A DNA stretch of 64,000 nucleotides from Amesomyces nigricolor (lineage: Eukaryota; Ascomycota; Sordariomycetes; Sordariales; Chaetomiaceae). The stretch is from the NCBI GenBank assembly GCA_004802645.1, contig SRKS01000009.1, positions 82,851 through 146,850 of the forward strand, in the 5' to 3' direction. How positions within the stretch are numbered: the stretch's first letter is position 1; each line of letters opens with the position of its first letter. Of the stretch, positions 55,860 through 64,000 are shown piece after piece. Made by a program: the position numbers and the translations under genes. The notes beneath the pieces are model-generated. The model was not told the origin of the DNA. It did not search any database and saw only the letters and a program-made list of their open reading frames with translations.

Positions 55860-57203
55860 ATGTCATCAACATCACAAACGGCACCTGGTGAGGCGTCCAA
55901 GGGCGCGGGGCCTACCCCGCCACCGCTCGCATCAACCGGAGGCATACCAAGTCTCAAGAACCGCATCCCGAAGCTTGAGCCCCGGCGGCGGAGAGCCGAG
56001 CCGGCCAACCCAAATCCTGCCCGGAGACACCACCGGCGCCGCCGCGTCCGGACCCGGCAACGCTCACCTTCAAGACCCCCACACGCCGAATCCTCTCCCC
56101 AAAGACCACCAGCTCTTCCTCTCCTCCCCAACGTACAACCTCATCCTCTCCTTTATCTTCCGTCTCTCCGAATCTGTCATCGACCGCCCCATCTCCTCCG
56201 TCAAGCCCACCGACCTCTCTCCCGCCGTCCGCACTATTCTCACGATCCTCGACGAAACCGACGCCCTTTGTCAAGACTCGCCCCCCGACGACCAAGGCGG
56301 CTCGCGCTTTGGCAACAAGACTTTCCGCGTCTTCCTCGACAAAGTCAAATCCCGCTGCCCACAATGGCACTCCACCCTCCTCTCCCCCTCTCCCCCTCCT
56401 GCGACATCCCCTCCGCCACCGCCGAACTCTCCACCTACCTCCTCCACTCCTTCGGCAATCGCAGCCGCATCGACTACGGCTCAGGCCACGAGCTCAACTT
56501 CGCCATGTGGCTCCTCTGCCTCCACCAGCTTTCCATCCTCCAACCATCCGACTTCCCCGCCCTCGTCCTCCACGTCTTCACCCGCTACCTGCACGTCATG
56601 CGCCGCATCCAACTCACCTACTATCTCGAGCCGGCTGGCTCCCACGGCGTGTGGGGTCTCGACGACTACCAGTTCCTCCCCTTCCTTTTCGGCGCCAGCC
56701 AGCTGGTGCACCACCCCTTCCTCACGCCCCGCGCCATCCACCAGGAGCTGTCGCTCGAGGAGTTTGGGAGCGAGTACCTGTACCTGGGACAGGTGGCGTT
56801 TGTCAACAGTACCAAGACGGTCAAAGGGCTGAGGTGGCACAGCCCTATGCTGGATGACATCAGCAGCGCGCGCAGCTGGGCCAAGATTGAGGGCGGGATG
56901 AGGAGGATGTTCGTGAGTGAGGTGCTGGGGAAGTTGCCTGTGATGCAGCATTTCCTGTTTGGGGAGTTGATACCTGCTGCTGAGGGGATGAGCGAGGGCA
57001 ATGTGCAGGAGGAGGAGGAGAAGGATGAGGAGGGCGGGGAGGTGGAGGTGTTTGATGATAAGGAGGGGGTCAGGCATGTGCACCAGCCGGCTGTGGGGTG
57101 GGGGGATTGCTGTGGGATCAAGGTGCCGAGTAGTTTGGCGGCGGCGGAGGAGATGAGGAAGAGGGGTGGAGGGGAGCAGTTGCGGAGGATACCGTTTGAC
57201 TGA
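55860..57203 (+). pseudogene. PP2A activator PTPA (Rrd1/Rrd2 family), three apparent frameshifts
   Basis: The locus encodes a peptidyl-prolyl isomerase that activates protein phosphatase 2A. Similarity moves between frames: N-terminus from ATG 55860 to PKLEPRRRR in the first frame; TFKTPTRRILSPK (about 56065-56103) in a second; DHQLFLSSPTYNLILSFIF through RCPQWHSTLL (about 56104-56385) in a third; then back to the first frame from AELSTYLLHSFGNRSRIDYG to the stop. The conserved GSGHELNF, YYLEPAGSHGVWGLDDY and RWHSPMLDDIS segments are all present. Each jump equals one missing base, two of them at A or C runs (56101-56103, about 56376-56400), and no GT-AG intron fits. The C-terminal tail is Glu-rich. 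I think base errors are at least as likely as true loss of function. Whether it is Rrd1- or Rrd2-like could not be decided. Confidence 0.85.
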
Positions 57204-57795
57204 TGAGATTGTTGGTGATACGCCGGTTGATTTAACAGCTGTATACGAAAAATTATTAGTTATGTGATGGTCTCAAGACCCAGCTCTCACAGTCCCCCAT
57301 GCCTGCTGATCGGTGTCAACCATCGTACACCTCTACTCACACATCACAATAACATGTACAAGTGAAGTTGATGCAATATTCCTATTGTCAACGCTCAATT
57401 ACCTAAGGTAGCTAACTAACCACCCGGCCAACCAGTCCCTCAACCCGCGAATGCCGCCGAAAAAAAACACACCATTGCCTACCCGCCCCAAAGTCCCAAC
57501 AACAAAAGTCCCCCGCCGCAGATAATACGATACAGTATGTTTGGGAGTGGTCCGATTGGATACCACAGGAGCCCTGATAAATGCCGATGGAGAAGGGTAT
57601 CTGAAAGACAGATTTCCGCTGAACGCCTGCCCACCCTCCGTGTCCGTAATGCCAGATGAAAAAAGAGATGGTTAGGCACAGAGCCAGCCGGCTTCTTGTG
57701 AGAAGCCGCTCGGGTGAAGCGGATGATGCATCCCGTGCTCCGTCCCCACAATTCGTATATTGTTTGTTGCTTGTGATTTCCCCCGCCACAGCGAG
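57204..57795. other. Intergenic region between convergent genes
   Basis: The 3' flanks of PTPA (+) and of the Ser/Pro-rich protein gene (-). No gene was seen. Confidence 0.55.
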
Positions 57796-58767
57796 TTAAT
57801 CCTCCCAGATCGTCTCCAGATCCAGATCCTGCCTCCTCTCGGCGCCACACACGCTCCACCGCTTGCGCTTGTCGCGCGAGCCAAAGCCGCTCAGCGTCCG
57901 GCCACGGGCGGGCACATCTAGACTGATCCTCCCTTTTGTCTCTGCCCCATCCGCAGCGTCGGCAGCCGCCTTCAGCTGCGCAATCCGCTCGGCCTCGAGC
58001 GCGGCTTCTTCGGCGTCGGGGGAATCGGGAATCGTCTCGAGGCTAGAGATGCTGGGGCTCCGCGATCTGGCGGAGGTCGGGGTCGAGGGCACTGAGGATG
58101 ATGGGTATGCGCTGTAGGCGTAGCCGCCCGAGAAGGAGTCATATGATCGGTACGAGGGCGAGGTCGCGGCAGTCGAGGGAGTGGTAGGGGCGGCGGGGAG
58201 CGAGCCGGTGCTGACGGAAGCCACCTGGCACAGGGGCGAAGACGGCCGGCGGACCTTGGGGACCGTTGGCATGGGTGAGATGCCCATGGCCAAATTGGGT
58301 GAGCTGCTCCTTTCGGGTAGCTTCCGGTCGGGGTCGAGAACAGAAACTCGGGTCGGCGACGAAGGGAAGGCTTCGTCGGTCGACTTTCGGGGTATGCGAA
58401 TGCGGCTGGGTGACGATCCCGTGGGGCTCTGTGGGCGGATCTGGGGGGAGTACAGAAGGTGGCCGGTGGCATTCGTGGCGGGCATGGATTGTGTGCGGGC
58501 CATCGGAGGGGCCAAACTCGCTGCCGATCGCGACCGGACGTGGTTGCTAGACAACGGCGAGGAAGCGCGGGGTCGGTAGGGGAATGCGGCGGGCGGCATC
58601 CACGACGGCGAGATGGGAGACGATGGGGACGGGTCGGTCGATCGGCGGATGGTGGGAGGCTTCCTCAAGAAGTCGGATTCTGGCGAGCCTAGACTAGTCG
58701 TCCTCAGAGTTGGAAGGGGGTGAGGCCGAAACTCCTCCATCCTCTCTGTCTCGGGAACCGGCTCCAT
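57796..58767 (-). CDS. Ser/Pro-rich protein of unknown function with conserved-looking C-terminus
   Basis: Single exon, 323 residues from ATG 58767 (good CAACATGG context). The frame is open 13 codons further upstream but without an ATG. Nearly the whole protein is disordered, rich in Ser-Pro and Thr-Pro sites that could be kinase targets, with short basic stretches. An Ala/Glu-rich likely helix (EEAALEAERIAQLKAAADAA) precedes a C-terminal end that reads RKRWSVCGAERRQDLDLETI; its complexity and Trp/Cys content suggest a conserved functional motif. I have an impression of similar tails in other Pezizomycotina proteins but cannot name the family. No membrane span or signal peptide. Confidence 0.7.
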   Translation of the reverse strand: MEPVPETERMEEFRPHPLPTLRTTSLGSPESDFLRKPPTIRRSTDPSPSSPISPSWMPPAAFPYRPRASSPLSSNHVRSRSAASLAPPMARTQSMPATNATGHLLYSPQIRPQSPTGSSPSRIRIPRKSTDEAFPSSPTRVSVLDPDRKLPERSSSPNLAMGISPMPTVPKVRRPSSPLCQVASVSTGSLPAAPTTPSTAATSPSYRSYDSFSGGYAYSAYPSSSVPSTPTSARSRSPSISSLETIPDSPDAEEAALEAERIAQLKAAADAADGAETKGRISLDVPARGRTLSGFGSRDKRKRWSVCGAERRQDLDLETIWED

Positions 58768-60530
58768 GTTGACCGAGGTTCGTGCTGCGCTCGGGCAATG
58801 GGCCAATCACCAAAAATGGTGCATATGGGATTGATGAAGGGCGGGTTGTTGCGCGAAAGAGAGATGACGGTTCGGGAAGGAGAACCACAACGGACGAGTT
58901 CTGTTTGCAGTTTCGGGTCGATGTCGTTTGCTCCGTGTTGCCCAGAACCGTGTTGGGCGTGGTGGGAATCGAGAAGCCAATGGAAACCCACGTGTCGCGA
59001 TGCGCATGGTCCAGCCGGATCGCTACCTTATGTTGGCGCTGCGATCATGACCGACGCGAGAGTTGTCGAAAAGTTCCTAGGGAGAAGACGGTGAGGTGAG
59101 AAGTTGCAGAGCAGGCAGGCTCCTGCCATTTGGCGAGTGAGAAGGACAGGAGGAAGGAGTGGCTGTTGGCTGGTGGGCGGCAGGCAGGCAAGGCTCGGGG
59201 ATGCAGGCATGGAAAGGATCAGGGCGGGGTCTCCAACCGGCAGAATGCGCCAATTACAGATGCCGAACAGTGGGAGACCGCGTGCTGGGGCACGCGGTGG
59301 GGCTGCAAGGGCGCTCATTGGGGCCGCTAATCACGGGCTGCCGCCTGCAACCAGCAACTGCCACCTGAAGTAGGCGATTGCAAACAGCGGCGCCCTTCTT
59401 TCTCACTCACTGTCCACAAACAACGCGTCCGCTGTCTCAGACCGACGACATCTGACCGATTCTCAACCGACACAAAGGAATGACCGACACACAACACCAG
59501 GTTCGGCGCAATCGAGCCTCCTGAATGGCCCCTCATTGATGCCCGGCCTCGTCGGGCCCCTTGCTCGGATCAACATGGTCCGCGTCCTGCCAGAAATGAG
59601 AGGAGCTTTCTTCAGGTTTCTTTTGCCACACCGCACCATCGTGCCGACGACCCAGAGCACAGTAATAACTGCAAGGGATCCCGCAACTTCTTGTGTTGCT
59701 TTTCAGGTGAGCTTCGTCACCTTTCATCCTTCATCCGATCTGTTTGCGACTCGAAATGACCCGGCCCTGTTTCACGAGAAGCTCTCGGCGGCTGCGATGC
59801 CAAGAGATCGAATTAACACACCAAGTCTCAGGACTGGGCGAGGCAAATTCCACCGACGAGCATGTCGATGGGGCAATCACAAACACACACCGTGCCTGGT
59901 GTGAACCGTCTGCGGCTTACTGTGTCATTCCCGCGGGGTGCAGACGGCCGAACACACACATGAGCTGTGTCAGAGGACCCGGGAATGTCCCTGTTGAGAT
60001 GTCTCCAGCGCCAGACAGACCCATGCAGCGATCATCACATGGAAGCTTCTCAAAGAGGATCTCATAACTTCGCGGCGAGGACCACGATTGAGATGTACTT
60101 TCTAAGCGTCATTCTTACACAGTGATGGATGGTAATTCCCATCCTTCTGACGGACATTGAATTCAATCATCATGCTGGCTGTTCATCTAAAGGTTTGAGT
60201 CGCCACCGGATGAGGTGGCATTGATCACTTCGGGGCTGTCGAGAATGGATCATCATGCATGTGCCCGCTTCTCCGATCTCCAGCCACCTCGCCATGAAAT
60301 GCCGCAGGCACATCACAACTGACATCGATTATACCATCTCGAGACCATATATTCCCCTCAAAACGGGGCACTCTCCCGTCACTTCCGCCCGTAAGTTCCG
60401 GGACCGAACCCGGGCTCCGGGCGTGAAACCGGAAAGATGCGGCGAAGACTAACAGTCAGAACTCAGGAATGCTGATGGATTTGCATTTTCCCCCAAAATC
60501 CAAGATTTTCTACACCACACACCCCTTCCC
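58768..60530. other. Intergenic region upstream of the Ser/Pro-rich gene
   Basis: About 1.76 kb with no supported gene. It holds the promoter of the Ser/Pro-rich gene (left part) and the 3' flank of the DPP5 gene. A GC-rich inverted segment near 60385-60425 (CCGGGACC ... CCCGGGCTCCGG) could fold, but it lacks the T-loop pattern of a tRNA. Confidence 0.45.
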
Positions 60531-63097
60531 TTATTCAATCTTCAACCCATCCACCCCCTCCGCCAGCCGCTGCTCGTCCTCAACCCCAGAGAACTTGTTG
60601 ATCCAGCCGAGCACCTCACGATGCCAGACCAGCGAGTTCTCGTGCTTGAGCACCCACTGCCATGCCGTTAGCAACATACCCATCACACGAAGACTTAGAT
60701 AGGGCCCAGGAATTTCTTACATGGTTCTCGTCTGGGAACACAAGCAACTTGCTCGGCACCTTCTTTGCCTGCAGGACGTTGAACGCGGCCAGGCCCTCGG
60801 TGACGGGCAGCCGGTAGTCCAGCTCGCTGTGGATGATCTGTTTGCATCGTCAGTCAGGTGCTCACACCTCATTTGAACGAGTCCAAGGGGTTAAAATATT
60901 GAGAGGGACACACCAGCTGTGGCGTAGCCCACTCGCTAATGTACCGCGCAGGATCCCATCTCTCGTAGCCCTCCCTGTTCTCTTCCAGAGTGCCCTCAAA
61001 GTCGTGGATCGGGAAGAAGAGTTCCTCGGTGCACCACTGGTTGAGCGTACTGAAGACACCATCGTGGCAGACCAATGCCTTGAACTTGCGGCCCAGAGGC
61101 TGGCCTTGGATCCAGTCTTGTTTCTGTCAGCACCACGACCAGTAAAGCTTCTCAAGCGGGAGACTCACTAATCATAAACCCGCCATAACTCGCACCGGCA
61201 GCCACCGCGCGTGAGGTATCAACCTCGGGCATGTTCTCCTCCACCCTGTATGTCCGTCAGACCCAAAATTGACACTCAAACAAACCAAAGACAAAACCTA
61301 CCACTCAAAACACCTCACCAAATCCTCATACGGCCTCCCGCCCCACGCCCCCATAATCCCATCCTCCAACGCCATCCCATACCCCGTACTCCCCGTCGGG
61401 TTCGGACACACCACCACATAGCCCTGCTCCGCAAACACCGCCGGATTCCACCTCGTCGACCACGAGTCCTGCCACGCGCTTGAGGCCCACCATGAATAAG
61501 CATGCACAGCGGATACTTCTTCCCGCTGTCCTTAGAGTACGTCGAGGGACGGACCACCCAGGCATGGATGTCGTAGGTTCCGTCGGGGGATTTGAACATG
61601 ATCGAGTCGATTGCGGAGCGGGAGAGGCCGAAGGCTTTGCCTTGCTTGGATGGAGGAGATGATGCTGCAGGTGGAGGAGGAGGGGTGGGCGATGCTGTAG
61701 CAGGAGTTGTCGATGAGGGAAGTGGTGGTTACGAAGAGGTGGGTTTTGTGTCGTCGTGGTCTGAGGAGGAGGAAGCGGTGGAGGAGGTGGTGGGAGATGA
61801 CGCTGCCGTCGGGGGTTTCGATGGCTGTAGGGAGGGTGGTACCGGCTTTGGAAGGGGAGGAGGGGACTTCGAAGATGCGCGTGCGGCCGTGGTCTTCGGC
61901 GGTGATGTACAGGCTGGCGTCGTCGTGGCTCCAGAGGATGGTGTCGGGACGCAGGTCCCAACCGCCGGCGCCGTCGGGAGTGGCGTAGAACTCTCAGTTT
62001 GGTCGGGCTTGGTAATGTCCGGGACGAGGATGAGGCGGGTTTTGTCGGACTCGTATTGCTTGCTCTGCATCCGGGTGAAGGCGACCTTCTTGCCATCGTT
62101 GGAAAAGACAGGGCTTTGGGAGTAGCCGTCGAGACCAGAAGTTTTGATGATCTTGGGGGAGGGAGGCTTGGACTCCGTGAAGCTCTTCAGAGGGATGAAG
62201 TACAAGTCCGTCTTGGTGTAGAGGGCCGCATCAGCTCGGGGTCCTTAGCCACAAACACAATGCCGGTCTCACTGATGTCGAAGTCGCCTGTCCCGCCAAA
62301 GGGAGGGACAGGCGAGACAAGCTTGGTTCCAGCCAGGGCATTGACCAGTTGTCGTCATAGAGCGAATAGTGGCCATCCTTCTGCTTAAGAACGCCGTAAA
62401 AGATGGAGCTTTGGTTTTCGGTGTTCCAGGTGTCCCAATGGCGGACGAAGAGGCTGGTGTAGACCTGGGCGCTGGAGTAGGGCTTCTTCTCGGTCTCGGG
62501 GTTGAACAGCTCGCCGTCAGGGGTTGCCAGTGCAGAGCACGCAAAGGCGATGGAACCGTCAGAGAGCTTCTTGACCTTCACATTGGAGATAGGGGCCTTG
62601 ATGGAGCCGGCTTCATAAGATCTGCAAGGCTTAGTATACCAACCTGTCCGCGGATGAGAGGACTCACGATGTCTCGGCAGAATTGACATGGCGGACCACC
62701 AGAATGGTGCTGCCCTTGTCGCCGCTCTTCAGGTGGAGGACTTCGTCGTTACCAAGCCATACCGGCTCACTGGCGCTTGGGTCTTCTACAAGCGGGCCTG
62801 AGTCTCCAGAGTCGATGTCAAGCAGCCGGATTTGAGCCGTCTTTTGTGGTCATGGAAGGAGTATGATGAGACCTGCGAGGTCAGTGGGTAATCCATCACA
62901 TGTGAGCGAGCGAAGGTTCAACAGCAAATCATTAAAAGAGTAGTTCAAGCAACATGGAACATTCAATGTCTAAGAATTTTTGGCAAGCTGCTTACCGAGT
63001 ACAACACCTTTGTCCCCGACGGATTGGGAACACCAGGAGACCGGCGAGGGGCAGAGAGCATCACCTCGGGGGTGAACTTGGTTGCCATAACGGTCAT
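60531..63097 (-). pseudogene. Dipeptidyl-peptidase 5 (S9 prolyl oligopeptidase family), six apparent frameshifts
   Basis: Seven exons on the minus strand: 63097-62996, 62872-62668, 62621-61302, 61245-61169, 61116-60914, 60837-60721 and 60656-60531, about 717 residues once frame jumps are allowed. The S9 serine peptidase domain is complete: LCMLIHGGPQ, CPNPTGSTGYG, the nucleophile in GASYGG (Ser codon 61188-61190), an Asp in HSELDYRLPV and the His in DENHWV. The N-terminus reads MTVMATKFTPEVMLSAPRRS with no clear signal peptide. In exons 2 and 3, similarity jumps frame at about 62842-62845, 62341, 62223-62225, 61989, 61660-61720 and 61480. Five jumps fit loss of one base in a short run; the fourth fits one extra base. 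Splice junctions are intact and in phase with the corrected count. Enzymes of this family release X-Ala and similar dipeptides. Sequence error or recent decay cannot be told apart here. Confidence 0.85.
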
Positions 63098-63763
63098 TGC
63101 GCTTTTCCAACCAAAGAAATGTTATTCAACGGAAAGGGGGATCAACCAAAACACTGGAGAAGAGAGGAATTAAGAGTAAGTGAGAAGGAGGGATGGAAGT
63201 GAGGAACAACAGCCCATAAGGTAATGTGCCCACGGACAGCAGCGGAGCGGGGCCGGGCAATGCATGCGGCCCCGCACTGAGGAGCAGCTCCGGCACCAGC
63301 TGCCACAACAGGCAGGAGGGAGAAGGAGGGGTCACGAAACACGAGACTGTCCCTGACGCTGCTAACCTGGAAGGTATCTTCAGTCGAAGAAATTAACCAC
63401 CTGACTTTCAATATTGCGTCAATGAGATAGTATTCTCATCATCAACAGACGCCGAGATGGCTTGACAGAAGGCTGCCAGGAACCTTGAGCTTCCTCCCGT
63501 CCTATCCGAGGCAGAAGACGAGATATGGCCCCATCTAGTGCTTCTTCTCACCGTGACGGCTCCAAAAAACCATTCCTATCGTCTACCAAACGCCACACCC
63601 AATGTATCGCTCACAAACCAAAGGTATCCCTCTACCCAGCCATCATGGAAGCCCAACCCATACGCCATAAATCATGCCCCCAAAAACCAGTACCACCCTT
63701 TCTTGCCAACCCAAGACTTTCTCACTAGCCCAAACTCATTCCAGACCCCCACCCCAGAATAAG
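63098..63763. other. Intergenic region at the right side
   Basis: The DPP5 promoter and the 3' flank of the partial gene at the window edge. No supported gene. Confidence 0.5.
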
Positions 63764-63997
63764 TCATTTCCTCGCCCCAAAACTCGTCCTCACCTTCTTC
63801 ACCTCCCTCCCATCCGTCTCACTATCCTCTACGCCCCCAGCCGCGGCAGCAGCAGCCGCCGCTGCGCCCCTCCCCCACTCTTCTTGCTCTTCTTTGACGT
63901 ATTCGACCTCGACCCACCGCCTCCCGTCGCACTTTGTGGGTGTGGCGCGCCGGATTCCGTCTCTGTCTCTGTTTTTCCCGCCGAAGCTGCTGGACAT
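63764..63997 (-). CDS. Partial or small unknown protein at the window edge
   Basis: A 77-residue frame that begins with ATG at 63997 and ends at 63764. It contains KCDGRRWVEVEYVKEEQEEW, an alanine run encoded by GC-rich triplets (about residues 45-53), and a basic KKVRTSFGARK end. The complex part looks like real coding sequence. Because the ATG lies three bases from the window end, it may be an internal Met of a longer gene; a GTGAGG donor-like site in the KKVRT region could also mean that the final residues are intronic. Function not recognised. Confidence 0.35.
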   Translation of the reverse strand: MSSSFGGKNRDRDGIRRATPTKCDGRRWVEVEYVKEEQEEWGRGAAAAAAAAAGGVEDSETDGREVKKVRTSFGARK

Positions 63998-64000
63998 GGG

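Noticed and set aside
60385..60425. GC-rich hairpin resembling a tRNA arm
   Set aside because: The candidate T-loop on the minus strand reads GGTTCGGTC and lacks the A58 position, and no acceptor stem or A-box could be found.

Overview
The window looks like nuclear DNA of a filamentous ascomycete (Pezizomycotina, most likely a GC-rich Sordariomycete such as a Sordariales/Chaetomiaceae member). The reasons are short GT-AG introns of mostly 50-100 bp with CTRAY-type branch sites (e.g. CTAAC in the NAD kinase intron, CTGAC in the OSBP intron), wide spacing between genes, C-ending codon preference, and a gene set typical of this group: frizzled/smoothened-like GPCR, CRT10-like protein, MeaA-type ammonium permease, ELMO protein. 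No bacterial operons, transposase, CRISPR array, rRNA or convincing tRNA was seen. The species call is inference; no database search was possible.

Layout, left to right: frizzled-like GPCR (+, 917-2774); membrane-anchored GH5 glycosidase (+, 4778-6367); CRT10-like protein (+, 7095-9574, with an open frame continuing past its stop to 9799); a 5.3 kb gene-poor stretch; MeaA-type ammonium transporter (+, 15147-16930); alpha/beta hydrolase (+, 19349-20714); oxysterol-binding protein (-, 21468-23651); a 1162-residue conserved-looking orphan (+, 26206-29769); U2AF small subunit (-, 30259-30885); tricalbin (+, 33255-38055); Delta24-sterol-reductase-like FAD protein (-, 38537-40110, frameshifted); ELMO/CED-12 protein (+, 41081-43420); GRF zinc-finger protein (+, 44174-45841) whose intron carries an 82-nt poly-C tract; homeobox factor (+, 46435-48545); NAD kinase (-, 49784-51778); exosome subunit Rrp46 (-, 54633-55510); PP2A activator PTPA (+, 55860-57203, frameshifted); Ser/Pro-rich protein (-, 57796-58767); dipeptidyl-peptidase 5 (-, 60531-63097, many frameshifts); and a partial gene at the right edge (-).

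Most genes are unrelated housekeeping genes. Two proteins expected at ER-plasma-membrane contact sites (OSBP and tricalbin) and a sterol-reductase-like enzyme lie within about 19 kb, but nothing shows they form a cluster. Rrp46 and PTPA share a 349-bp divergent promoter.

The strongest unexpected signals are: (1) ten apparent single-base indels confined to three genes, most at short homopolymers and with protein similarity resuming on the far side, which points to assembly error or recent decay; (2) an in-frame TAG in the CRT10-like gene followed by 74 open codons; (3) the 82-C/19-T tract next to a CTTTTT microsatellite inside an intron; (4) a repeated switch to G-rich sense sequence at gene 3' ends. 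I did not find a clear undescribed multigene system.
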